DNA from: Beroe forskalii
Lineage: Eukaryota; Ctenophora; Nuda; Beroida; Beroidae
Direction: 5' to 3'
NCBI GenBank assembly: GCA_011033025.1
Contig: WFMF01000015.1
Coordinates: forward strand, 62,001-126,000
Length of the DNA stretch: 64,000 nt
Shown here: piece after piece, positions 52,429-64,000 of the stretch
How the letters are laid out: every line of letters starts with the position of its first letter
How positions within the stretch are numbered: position 1 is the first letter of the stretch
Program-made: the position numbers and the translations under genes
The notes under the pieces: model-generated
Databases searched by the model: none
What the model was told of the DNA's origin: nothing
What the model saw: the letters and a program-made list of their open reading frames with translations, nothing else

Positions 52429-55400
52429 TTATTTGTATGAGTTTGATTTGAAGAGACGTTTCTTGAGGAAGTTTTTCTTTTCCTTGTAGCTCGTTTCACC
52501 AGATAGAGACTTAGATTTCCTCTGTTCCTGAAAATTATAGTCATTTAAATGAAAATCAACAGAATTATAAAATGGTTGAAGAGCGACTTTCATGTTTTAT
52601 TCAAAGACAGACAGTTTTGAGTGGAAAAAATTGCGAAACAGTTGAAAAAATAAGAACAATAAATTTTTAAAAAATGTATCAATGAGCTTCAGATAAGGAG
52701 GAATATCAGCTTCTGAGTACAGTGCACCCCTCAGAAGCTGAGGGCTGTGTACAGTGCACCCCTCAGAAGCTGGGAGCTGTGTACAGTAAACCCCTCAGAA
52801 GCTTAGAGCTGTGTACAGTGCACCTCTCAGAAGCTGAGGGCTGTGTACAGTGCACGCCTCAGAAGCTGAGGACTGCACAACATCCCTCAGTAGTCAGAAG
52901 CTGAGGGCTGCACAACATCCCCTCAGTACTCAGCACTAACCGGAACAGCACAGGTTGAGGATGTCCTTATCTCTCTGCCAGTGAGCTGAATGTCGCGGAA
53001 TATCACGGACACAAAGATCTCACCAGCTGTCTCACCCGGCTTCCTCGTCAACTCATACCTGTGGGAATGAGATAAATTGTATGAGGAGGAGTCCCGGCGG
53101 GTCTCATCAGGCAAATGCAATATTGAAGTATTTAGTGAATAATGCTGAAATGAGATTGTTTAGTGGAAGCAACCAAAGCCACTGGAGGATATTGCAATAA
53201 AAAATCTGAAAATTTGGGCATAGCAACCGGAGAAACCAATAATTAATATCACTAGGTATCAGTTACCGCTTCATGAAGTTGTAAGCGTTGGTGGAGGGAA
53301 GGTCGATGAGAGTGAATCCGAGGAAGTCATCTGTCCCAATGTCGTCCTCGTCGTATAGTTCCAGCTTTATGGCCGTTATAGTGTTGATATCGTTAACAGT
53401 CTCCTCGAAGATGTCGTTAAAGACAGGGTTCAGGGTCTTGGGGATCTGAGGATGTGGGTCGAGGTAACTGGTAGGGTTAATGTTATAAAGAGTATAAGAA
53501 AAAGAAGAAATTTATTTCAGTATTAGGTCCCCAGCGGAAGAGTAGAATATCTACTTGTAATATGAGGATGAAGATGAGAAACTTTCTGTAGAATAACCGG
53601 AATCTGATAAAAGGGACACCGGAAAACCATTGAAATTACTCAAATCAATGGAAAACCCGTCCTAATGCAGACAAAAACCTGTAAACCAAAGCAGAGGAAT
53701 GGACAGATAATAATTGGGTACTGACCGTTTTAGACTTGTGCGTCATATCCCCGTTGATAAAGAGTTTGAGATAAGGATCGCTTTTACCGTTGAAATCTTC
53801 GCTGATCAGCTCATTCGCGTAATGCGTGTGAATCTGAGATGTATCAAATATTGGGAGGAATTTCCAGCCATCAAATTCGAAAATATAGTTAAATTCGCTT
53901 GGTTCTACAGACAAGTATCAAAGTAAGAAATTAATATGCCTGATACTATTTGGAGGGACACAACTATATTATACCTGAAGTACTCCACTTGGGGGTCCCC
54001 AGAATAGGTTCAGGTTTCAGCTTACTCCCTCCCATTGCTTGTTCTTCCCCAACCACCAGTCTGTAGTCTGAGGATTGCGAAATGATCATGTCTGTGAACT
54101 GAATCATCTCATATCTTCATATGTTGGTACTTAATCTTTACTTGTAGTTTTTGAATTTTTCTGCCGAATGTGAATGGGCGTCGTATCTCTTCAACTCAAT
54201 GAAATCGATCATTCATTGTCAAAACTACCAAAGTTCATTAAATGATATATTAGAATGGATAAGAAAAGCTCCCCACCTTTGACGTCAGTGTTGACCTGAT
54301 GAATCGGCACCATGGGCAGAATGCCAATCTTAGCGCTGACTTTCAGTCCGATATTCTTAGCTCTGTTCTCGAGAGTCCTTTCTATAACCGCCTCTCTGAA
54401 CGCTTCCAGCAAGATTATCTGAAAGATAAGTCTCATCTAAAATATAATTCATATCTAAAAGATAAGACTCATCTGAAAGATAAGATGACTTTTGGCTCTA
54501 AATGACTGATTCTAAATGATAAGCTTTATCTAATTTTAAATGGTAAAGTTTGCCTGTGAGATTACCTTTCGAATAATGAAATGAAAATCACTTTTTTAAC
54601 AATTTATTTAAACAATATTCCTATGAATATCCCTCAGCTGTATTCCTCAAATCTTCCTGTGTTTTGTGAGGACATTACATCCATGAGCCCCATGGTCTGA
54701 CGAAGACAATAGAGTGAACAGTGGTGACGCACTTGAGAGTTTTGGACCTAAGATCACGTTTCGCATTGCTGATTGGTTCCCCAATACTCAATAGACGTTC
54801 AAGAACGATGATTGTTCAACATTCGCCGAACCTCACTTCGAACAAAGCCAGATGGGTCTCAATGCCCTTTCGAATGCCATATATGGCTGGAAGAGATAAT
54901 TTGGTAGCACTGTACACTTGGAAGAGGTGATCATTGTAATCATTATGAGCCTTTCGAATAGGGCCAATCAAAATCGTGTACCTACCATTGGTGATTGGTG
55001 TCTTGCGAATCAGAAGGTGATGCCGAGTTAATTTTTTCTAAACTCTTTAACTAATTTTTACTGGTGCTGAACTGTGAGCAGAGAACAATGCATCATAATT
55101 CTGGGGGTGCATGCGAATGAGGCCAATTGAAAGCAAACCCTGAAAACTTGTTTTTTAATTTTCAGAAATAGCAACCCAAAACGAACCTCAGTAGAAACGT
55201 ATTTGTTGGGAGCTATGAACTGCCCGGAGATAGCCTGCATGTGGTTTGACTTCTGGACGGAGACCTTTAGGACAGCGTCGTAGTCGTAGACGAACATGTT
55301 GAACATCTTGACGGTGCGGGAGGAGTCGTTAGAGAGGATCACGTTGGATTCCCTCTCAGAGTTCTGGGTCTTCACCTGAAAGGGGTAATATGGTACACTG

Positions 55401-58400
55401 GTGGTCAACTTCAAGGAATCATCGGATATAGCTGGAGATCTGAGCTGATAACAATTAAAGATTTAGGCAAATTACATAAAATTTGATTGAGCAACAGCTT
55501 CTCAAACTTCCGGTCTAGAAGTAGAATAGGTCTGACATTCTGAGGAAGGATTCCCACCGTGGGTACACTGAAAGCTGCTAACTACCTTTTTACTTTGCAC
55601 GCCATTCATGGAAGACCTACGAAAGACAAAAATGACGTCCAAATCCCGTAATCAATCACCAATTTTTCGTATTTTATGGGGAGAAAAGTCGCGTTTTTCG
55701 GCAAGAAAACTGCCTTTTTTCGCCCTCTATTCGCCATAGAGGTCTCATGGGTGTCCAAATACTCACCTTGATGTGTAGCTCCTGGTTGTAGGGGGCTGCA
55801 GTGAAGGAGAGGAGGTAAAGCTCCACGTCCACAATCAGCACCCCGATAGCCAGGAGGGGGTTCCGGGGGATTATCATCGTCTGGACCTGCTCCTGTGGGG
55901 GGACCATGGAGTTACAGGGGGCTAACAAGGGGAGGTGTTAAAAGGGGGATTAAAGGGGGAAGGGGTCCGCGGGATTATCATCGTCTGGATCTGCTCCTGC
56001 AGTGGGGGACATAGATTCCATACGGGGGTACGGGGGGTGCTGGGGTAACAAGGGGAGGCTTATAAGCAGGGTTCCGCGGAAGAAGAGTTTTTGAGACGGT
56101 TTTCGTGAAAAATTTCATCAGTTAGACTTTGGAATATTAATAATTTTATGTGCCTTGATCTAATTTATCGTTGAATGTAAAAAGAATTCGAGCCCCTCGA
56201 AGATCATCAAATGAAACAGGAGTTATGATCCACCTACTGTTTGGAAGTCTAGGTAGATGCGGCCTGGAAAGACCAGCATCTTCGCCACACTGTCCTCGAT
56301 AATGTTCCTAATCCAGTCCTTGAGCCCCGGTAGCAGGTCAATGTCCAGGTTTGTGAGAAACTCGATGTTAAAATCTACCTGGAGAGTTTTGTGGAAATAG
56401 TTGGAATTCCTGAACAATACGTTTTTTATAGTGTTGTATGGTCAATTACCATAAGCTAATTTCATAAATCATCAATTGACTAATTTGTATTTCGCATTCA
56501 AATCTCAACCTACAATTATAACGATCAGCAGCAATTCGAGTAGCCTTTTGATTATTTAAGAGATCTAGAACATAAATTCTCTTTCGCTCTCTTCAACTGC
56601 AGATGTCATTATACCTTTGGTCGCTCCATCAGTGTAATGAAGACTCTGTTGACGCAAGGAAAGTTCTTGGACTTGTCAAGCTCCACCACTATCTTACACT
56701 TGCCACAGTAATGCACGTCCTTTAGCAACACGTCAATTCCCATGTTCTTAAATTAAACTCCACCTGATGAAGCACTTGATTAATTGCGGCAAATTTCGAG
56801 GACGTGGGAATCTTTGGAGAGGAGGGGAAATTCGGAAAAGTCATTTCATATCGCATCACCAGGTATCATACAAATCAGGCAGTCTTGAGGAACGCCGACA
56901 GTCCTTATTGACCCCGCGACACTTCGGTCGACTGTGGTCAAAGGATTGCAAATTAAAAATTCCCAATAAAAACCACCTTGAACATCATCTTGAAGTCGTT
57001 GGAGCTGATAACGGGCCTCATTTCCAGGATGTAGAAGCGTTTGGGGGTGAAAGTCTCATCTGGGGCTCCGGTGGGTGATATCTGGGGTTCGGACTGCGTC
57101 TCAGACCCAGTTACTCCTTCTATCACAGGCGTTGAGGTGCCCAAATCAAACTGACTGAAATGAGGTAAGAGCTGTGATGTTATGGGGCAAAATGCGTGGG
57201 GATTCGATGAGGAATTTTCAATTTAAATTAAAGATTGAATATAATTCATTCTGTAGTCGTAAAAAGTAGACATATTGTTCGAATGTTTGAGCGATTATCG
57301 ATGGCATTAATTCGAGTCATAATATAAATGACTCAGTGAGACCTACGTGAGAGCTATTTTAGAAATGTAGCCAGGCTTCACATCTGCCAGCAGGGGGTCC
57401 AGCGTTTCCTTAGTGGTAAGGAATATCGAGTTCCGATTAGTCTCGTAGAATATCTTTATCATCAGATTCAACCAGTTCATACTCTCAGGCCGGATTATGC
57501 GTCCTGTAAAGTCTTAAAATTGGGGCATTACTAAATGATATCCCATTGAAGTGAAAAGTGCTGCGAAAGGCGAAAGCTGCTGCGCCAACATTGAACAGAA
57601 TCATGGTCTCCCAACACTGAAACAAAACCTGGATTTAAGAGCGTTAAAAGCGGGAACAGAATCAGACAATGATCTTCGAGAGCTCACACAGAACCTGCAT
57701 TCAAGAACATGAAAGTCACGTTATTTTTTGAGTTGAACCAAAATAAAAGCTTATGATTCAGAAATCAGAACATCAGGAAAATTTGAATCTTTAACACGAA
57801 CTTTAGCTGAGGGTCAAAGTTTTGAAAAGCTGAACAGAAATTATTATGGAACCAAATGCTTCACAGATATTTTCCAATTCCAAAAAAAACAAATCGCTCC
57901 ACTTAAACATTCAAACAAACAGACGAAAAGCTGCACAAAACAAGCAGTACTCACCATCTGAAGAAAGCCTCTGCTTGCTGTTAGTCCTCATGTATTCCTG
58001 CCTCCGCTCCTCTATAGGCCGGTACCTGGGGATGGGAGTCAAGAAACCTTCAAATTTAAATTTATTCCTTGTGTTTGAGTTTTGTATTTTGGGTGCTCGG
58101 TCGGCATGCATAAATCAGTCGACTGACTACTTAACGGCTTGACTATTTAGCTTCACTTTTTCGCTACTTTTCACACTTTTCATGGATCTGATTAGTCTAA
58201 CATTTACGTTTTGACATGTATGGTGGACATTTGACAACCAACAGCCAAATTATTAAGAAATTCTTGATTCTTCAGAAGATTTGTGATAACGGGGTACGGA
58301 TCACACAATGACACGGGCACGTCACAACTCACAGACAGGTACTACCCTGCCACTTTGGAGGTTTTTAATGCTTATATCAACAGCATCAAAGGCAAGATTC

Positions 58401-58758
58401 AACCCTCCGAATTACGATTTCAAATTATTTCAGATATCATAATGAGATATTTGATAATTAATTAATTGATATCAAGAATTCAGGTTTGATAAGTATATAA
58501 CTCGCCCTTATCTCCCTCTGACGAAATGTATCAAATTTACTGTTGAATCTGAGACAGTTCTCTGAAATATCCGGAGAGAGCTGACTTTCTCTAAACTCGA
58601 AAACAATTCCCACGCAAATTTAAAGCATTTGATAAAATTACTGATGACCTCACTGACTTTTTCTTCTTTTTGAGGAAGAGGAGAGCGAATAGGGTGAGTG
58701 AGAGGGCCACCACGGCCCCCAGACCCCCACTGATCAGAGCGACGTAGAGCCATGCCAT
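52429..58758 (-). CDS. Extended-synaptotagmin-like SMP/C2 protein (14 exons, ~637 aa)
   Basis: Exons: 58758-58649, 58025-57955, 57503-57347, 57154-56977, 56746-56615, 56378-56238, 55892-55767, 55375-55187, 54418-54277, 54067-53975, 53904-53726, 53445-53267, 53058-52941, 52527-52429 (TAA). All GT-AG; total 1,914 nt, in frame throughout. Residues 3-29 form a membrane anchor followed by KKKKK. Residues ~60-265 are an SMP lipid-transfer domain (NWLNLMIKIFYE, CKIVVELDKSKNFPCVNRVF, LPGLKDWIRNIIEDS, FPGRIYLDF). A degenerate C2-like domain without the calcium aspartates follows (~270-370). A typical C2 lies at ~450-570, with DFNGKSDPYLKLF and LYDEDDIGTDDFLGF keeping the calcium-binding acids. The tail is basic. 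E-Syts tether ER to plasma membrane and move lipids. Exon 1's donor (GTCATC) is weak but is the only one that fits the phase. Confidence 0.85.
52717..52930. repeat. 32-bp minisatellite in the last intron of the SMP/C2 gene
   Basis: Five ~32 bp units, each with GTACAGTGCACCCCTCAGAA then GCTGAGGGCTGT, followed by two variant units with GCACAACATCCC. Each unit contains CTCAGAAGCTGAG, which can fold. The variant end reaches to within ~10 bp of the exon 13 donor at 52940. Confidence 0.9.
55855..56055 (-). repeat. Partial exon-intron tandem duplication in the SMP/C2 gene
   Basis: The start of exon 7 with its acceptor (55855-55930) is repeated upstream at about 55960-56055. The copy keeps a usable acceptor (ccactgcag) and the first ~30 nt of coding sequence (GAGCAGATCCAGACGATGAT), with the same flanking GCTAACAAGGGGAGG/GGTAACAAGGGGAGG block. 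It lacks a donor, so it looks like a decoy acceptor rather than an exon. Confidence 0.8.
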
Positions 58759-59690
58759 CGTGCTGGGTTACCACATGGCACAAGGAGAGGTGAGATCAGG
58801 GCTGCGGGAGGGTGTGTAGGAGGGAACGGTGGGGGGATTTCATGGCCTCAGTTAGGGGTTACTGGGTTAGGTTTATTGAAATAATATCAGAATATTAGGG
58901 TTTACCAATCTGTGCTTTCAACGACGATGTTTGATGCCCTAGACCTGACACAACATTGCTGGTAGGTAATTCATTGGCCTCGATGGATTGACATTAATTC
59001 CTGAGCGAGACTAATGCCCGATTGGCCATTGCTTCATAAGGTAGCTGTTATTCGCGTTTATTTTCCAGATGTTTTATAGACGAAAACAGCTGGTACAAAC
59101 AGCTGGTACAATCTGCAAAAGACTTGTACAGTACATAATATATACACTAGGATATAATAACTATGAAGCTTAAAATCAATGACCTGAGGAAGTACAAAAA
59201 CTCCATTAATAACTTTATTTATTTAATCAAAAATCGACTAATGCTATTGTTAATCAGACAAATTTCATCTTAAAATAGTAAAACTTTAAAACAGCAGAGG
59301 TATTGGAAGCGGAGGATGCGGCGCTAACTTTTGAGGGATCAAGGCACAACAAATCTCACAAGAGGAAAATATGATATTGACTTTCATCAAATTCCAGCCA
59401 TATTATTATTATCATAAAAGTATTAAGGTATTAGTTACCGACTATCCTCCAAAAGAGATAATCTAATGAGTGGATATGGCTGAGGATATTGGCTATTCGT
59501 ATTTCGTGCCCGAAAATAGTCAGGAAGGAACCTCCCTAATAATGGAATAGGCGAATTCCAATGCCCTGGTTGACTAGTTATTGACGGCGTAGTAGAAAAG
59601 CTTGTACCAATAACCGCTTGAATGGAAGATTGGAAGAATTCAGATTGTTCATTCGAGACGTAATTTCCAACTCGAGAGTAACTTAAATCG
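58759..59690. other. Intergenic, upstream of the SMP/C2 gene
   Basis: No gene seen; should include the SMP/C2 promoter. No CRE/GATA module or E-box cluster found in the first kilobase. Confidence 0.5.
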
Positions 59691-59694
59691 GGGT

Positions 59695-59890
59695 TCGAGT
59701 GATTTGACTAAGGGAAATGATTTGACTCGGGAAGTGATTTGATTTGAGGGAGTAATTAATAGTAATTTGACTAGGAGGAGTGATTTGACTCGGGGAGTGC
59801 TTTGACTTGGAGCAGTTGGAGGAGTGATTTGACTGGAGGATTGATTTGACTTTGGGGGTAATTTAACTTGGAATGGTTTTACTAAGGGAG
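59695..59890. repeat. Degenerate minisatellite, GTGATTTGACTCGGGGA-like unit
   Basis: About ten irregular copies of a 17-25 bp unit with ATTTGACT as the stable core. Confidence 0.75.
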
Positions 59891-62280
59891 TCACTTTCCG
59901 ATTTGGCATGTTCGATGAGCCAAATTACCAACTATTTCAACTTCAGTAACAGTTTGATTGATCGATTTACATCAAAAACCATAACTTAAGTGAACCAGAA
60001 AATACGAGGCAAATCACTACTTTCTTCTTTCCGAAAATGTACAAATTCTCTCATTGGCTGCTATGGCAATTGACAAAATGATGAGAAAAAATAGAGACTC
60101 ACAGCTTTATAGGTACTATATGATAGCTATAACGTTATTAGCACAATTGAAAGTGAAGCATATAAAAAGGCTTTAGTGCACTCATATATTGAAGCGTAAA
60201 GCGTTATTAAGCCAAAAATTACGACGAGCACTCGTAGCAGTACATAGGGCTGTGCTTGCTGCAATTGGCGCTCGAGACTGAGGTCAGCATCAGAGGTCAG
60301 AGCAGGAAAGTGTTGACGTTAAAGGACCTACATAGAGGGACTCTTATGGGTATAAATATAAAGTGTCTCACCAGCCGCCATATAATACACCTTCTCATCT
60401 GACAAGAACAATTATACCTTATATTTTCATTATGCCATATTCGGGCAAAATCATTTATATTCTAAACATATTCTCGAATAATTGCAGAATGGTTCGTTAA
60501 TTTATGAAGTCAAGTACCAATTTCCCGGTCAGAGGTCTAGAAAAGGGTGAGATAAGGAAACCTGTGCGTGTTTAGATTTCTAACACGTATTCTAGTATTA
60601 TATATAGAAACTCCGATTGAAAGAAAAAATTCAAAGCGAGTCAAGCCGGTTTTAAAAAAGTTTTCGGTTGCACATTTTAATATAGTAACAATGAATTTCG
60701 AATTCATAAAAGCTAAGCATAAACAAAGAAACCAACGCTAACGAATAAAAAAACCCGAATGATTTTATATTATCGCGAAAATTTATTCTACAGAATCTGA
60801 TTCACCTCAATATTTCAATCAAACTGTGAAATGGAAGGCTCACAGAGCAATGATTCGATGAAACTTGATAGCACTTACTGGTAATAAAGGATAATTGATT
60901 ATTGAATAACGAATAAACGTGAGGCGATGAAAATTATTGACTAAAATATAGAGGGGTTAAATAGTAGTAAACAGTTAGAAGGGTTAACATGATATATTAT
61001 GAAGCTTCATTCAACTTCACGTTTACTGTAAGGAATGCGTCTACACATTTCATACTTCCGGTGACAGCTCTGAGCTCACAGCTGTCGAAAGTGCACATAA
61101 AATCATTTGAATTTGTTAAACTTCCGATATCTGATGCTCCAACTATAAATCACAAGTTATTAGCATCAATGAATTAAGGATTTAAAATGAAACACGGTGC
61201 AGGACGACAGGATTGAAGAAAGAACTAAAATATCCTTTGATTGTATTCAACAACAAACAATCACCCAATAATCAAAACACCCGATCATGAAATCAACGAT
61301 AAAATCGATATAAAGCGTCTTATATGGCTCATTTCGCTCTTTCACCTGAAACGAAGCAACAAAAGTTCTGGGGAATCTGCCATGAAAACAAATCAATAAA
61401 CTCCACACTTCTTCAGTATACAAGTAAACGGACTATACTCTAATACTTCCAGCGTACAACTAGTCTTACTTCTATACGTCGCTCACGAAAAATAGGCGGG
61501 TAGGATGACGTCATTATCATATCGCGATGAAGTGATTTGATGACGTTAACTCGGAATATAGTATATATGTGTTATATGTACTAACAAGATGCATGATGTG
61601 TTATAAACAAGACTCAGCATTCCTCCGAGTATGGTCAGACGTCGGAGCTGAGGGGAAGCCGCGAGTATGAAAGTATGAATTCATTAGAACACTCTGAGAA
61701 AACCTCCAATATAAGATAATATAACTGAGTAGTGAGTAGCGACAATGGATGGGGAAAATAATATGCTGAAAACTACGGTTTCAACATGTGTCAATACGGT
61801 ATAAGTAAGTAGTTGACTATTATCACAACACAGCTCCATACAAAATTCTTAAATTACAACAGTTCCCTGAAAAGCAGAAAAGCAGAAAAGCTGCAGTTTC
61901 CAACAATGCAACGCATGTACATTTCCAGATTAAGTAAACATGTGTACTCAACACCATGAGCGCTACTACTGAAAAACAGAAAGCATAAGTATAAGCCCGT
62001 GTGTGAGAATGTAGACAGTGTGACATCACAGACTCACCATTCTAAACCCTGACAATGACCTCACTACGCGTAGTGAGGGAAGTGATAACACTGTGACAAA
62101 TGTAACGTCTAGGTAGTTCTAGTGCATACTCTAGCTATACAGGAATGCAGAGTCTACTAAGGTTGAACAAAGCTGGTATTGAAGGAGGTGGAGACTGGAG
62201 AGTGACGTTATTATCAGGATTTTATGGACATGGTTTAAAGACATGGTTGATCATATTGCAGCAATTCTGTACTGTGGTAT
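59891..62280. other. Intergenic with three CRE/GATA modules
   Basis: No gene recognised. Modules at 61495-61550 (begins AATAGGCGGG, TGACGTCA at 61506-61513), about 62030-62062 (CACCATTCTAAACCCTGACA) and about 62190-62240 (AGAGTGACGTTATTATCAGG). A perfect 20 bp palindrome CCTCACTACGCGTAGTGAGG is at 62059-62078. Confidence 0.6.
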
Positions 62281-62800
62281 GTGGATAGAAAAAAGTTATT
62301 AGGACGACCCCCCCCCCCAGACACTGATCAAAATTCAGAGAATCCCCTGACACACTTGGATTTGGGGAAAACTCTGTGCAAAATGCATCATTATCTGGTT
62401 CTAGTGCACTCTCTGGAATGCAGTGAAAAAGCAGTTTTCAGCCTTATTTTTTGGTACTTGTGGCAAATTATACTATTATAGACAAAAAAGTCCATTTTTA
62501 GCCCAAAAATGGGGGTTTTCAAGAGGCTGTAAATCGTGAAAATGGCCGAAATTCAAAATTCTGAAAGCAGCATTTTATTAGTTGGATCAAACTGTACTGA
62601 CCTGCAAACTTTCATGAGTTAACAAGTAAGTTTATCAGGACGACCGCCCCCCCCCCCCAAGACACTGATCAAACTTTAGAAAATCACCTGACACACTTGG
62701 ACTTGGGAAAAAGCAGTTTTCAGACTTATTTTTGGTCCTTGTGGACAATTATAGACAAAAAAGTCCATTTTTAGCCCAAGAATGGGGGTTTTTTACTGAA
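62281..62800. repeat. Tandem duplication with poly-C runs
   Basis: Two copies in direct orientation (about 62295-62521 and 62632-62795). Both start with AGGACGACC and a 9-13 base C run, then AGACACTGATCAAA, CCTGACACACTTGGA and GTCCATTTTTAGCCCAA, and end in GGGGGTTTT. The second lacks ~60 bp present in the first. Confidence 0.9.
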
Positions 62801-64000
62801 AAGGTCTGTGTTTTGTAGATGCTAAGAAGAAACATCAAACACTGGCCTTTATAATGAACTCTGTTACGTTATACGTACTCAGGAGCTATGTACTGCGCAT
62901 ATTATAGCGTACATATTATGGTTTAGCAACTAAACTAACTAAGTAAGTAATGCAGACCAATGTTGCAGTGCTAGACGAGTAAATTATCACACATACCCAG
63001 CACCCACTTACAATTATAGTGAGGAATGAGGATTTAGGATATTCATACAATGAGGATGCGTGGATTGTAAGCGCGTCCCCACACCGGCCAGCCCTTGTGA
63101 ATATTCAATTATTCAGTGTATTGCACCTCAACGTTGATTTTGTTGGAAGCTGGGACTTTACAAATACCCAAATGTCACCCTATTGTTTCTATATCAACAC
63201 ACCCAATTACTATGAAAATGAGAACCTCACATAGGCAGCTATAACTACTATCGATAACTTGTCCTAAACAGCGTGTAGAGTATGATGGTCCGAGATTAGG
63301 AAATAGCTAGACGCTATAGTGATGACTATGTTATTAGAGTATATTGGACTCGAAGTTCTAAATATCTACCAATTAGTCAGTTACGATGAAGTATTATGAA
63401 GTTATAACTTTATAAGATAGCATTGAGATGATATTCCTGCATATTTACGAGGCGCAGCCGATTTCAATATGCACATCTTGGCATACTGTCAATATGTATA
63501 CATCGAAGTGGTGAGGTATTGAAATATAAGGTGAGCTGGAGAATAGGAGTCTGCATGAACATTCATAATTAGCATTGAAAAGTAAGAGAACCACACAGTG
63601 AGATACTGAAAACGTTCGTTGCTCAAATTTAGAGGGCACTAGATTTTAACTGCAAATTCTCAATTCTCGTACATACATCCCAGCTGCTGTATTAGCATTT
63701 ATAATTCTATAATTTTATCTCATAAAGCGCACTTCATCTACCCATCTAGCTCTCATTATAAGCTCACTGATCCTAAACAATTGGACTCTTAGAACCTTAG
63801 AATTATAGTCTGTGATTTGCTCAGTGGAACTGGTATGTACATCGCAAAATCAGGGATGCAGAACACTGGATAACTGGGAGTTGGACAGTAATAGAGTATA
63901 AAGATGTGATAATAGTTCGCTTACATTTAAGATGGGCTCAGATATCAGACAGGTGAAGAAACGTGCAAATTTAGAGTGTTTTCATACTTTCATGTTATTA
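62801..64000. other. Intergenic, no gene seen
   Basis: AT-rich. A 71-codon plus frame (63019-63234) has no recognisable motif or splice context and I do not call it. Confidence 0.5.

Noticed and set aside
62059-62078. Perfect 20 bp palindrome CCTCACTACGCGTAGTGAGG as a special regulatory site
   Set aside because: It sits in a diverged copy of the CRE/GATA module and is single in the window; no further support.

Overview
This is animal nuclear DNA. It is AT-rich, has introns with GT-AG borders, and carries a cytoplasmic-type actin, a METTL25-like methyltransferase, an ARGLU1 orthologue, a multi-exon SMP/C2 lipid-transfer protein, a C2H2 zinc-finger protein and an unrecognised coiled-coil protein. 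There are no bacterial-style operons and no vertebrate SINEs or LINEs. The gene set does not fix the phylum; an invertebrate, possibly an early-branching one, fits, but that is inference. About 90% of the window is non-coding, and much of that is recognisable repeat.

Layout: 1-2.06 kb intergenic; 2.06-2.37 kb a candidate terminal exon (-); 2.4-7.1 kb intergenic with two inverted copies of a ~300 bp repeat; 7.1-9.87 kb zinc-finger gene (-, 2 exons); 10.19-11.61 kb METTL25-like gene (-, single exon); 12.5-14.94 kb a foldback element with ~0.94 kb inverted arms; 17.44-18.21 kb a second inverted-repeat element; 19.84-23.84 kb and 32.43-37.92 kb two direct copies of one segment; 23.9-25.08 kb poly-G-rich repeat-like DNA; 25.30-27.86 kb coiled-coil gene (+, 7 exons); 28.59-30.86 kb actin (-, 4 exons) with a MITE in its last intron; 42.9-43.5 kb a 12-bp satellite; 44.59-47.45 kb ARGLU1 (-, 4 exons); 48.2-51.2 kb a minisatellite, small MITEs and a GC-rich palindromic island; 52.43-58.76 kb SMP/C2 gene (-, 14 exons); 58.8-64 kb intergenic with degenerate tandem repeats.

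The genes do not form a pathway. They are unrelated cell functions: transcription or chromatin, RNA or protein methylation, cytoskeleton, splicing and transcription coactivation, and ER-contact-site lipid transfer. The coiled-coil gene and actin are convergent; the zinc-finger and METTL25-like genes are head-to-tail.

The most interesting non-genic signals are four. (1) A module centred on TGACGTCATTATCA (a CRE fused to a GATA site) recurs about 18-20 times in both orientations, with more loosely conserved flanks. (2) The two copies of the 19.8/32.4 kb segment carry a filled and an empty site for a TTAA-targeting 1,546 bp element with subterminal TTGGGCAAA arrays. (3) Dense CACGTG E-box clusters occur at 17.2 and 21.9 kb. 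(4) One actin intron cannot be GT-AG at any alignment and is flanked by an ACAAG direct repeat. Exon borders below were read by eye and checked for frame: each model closes to a whole number of codons.
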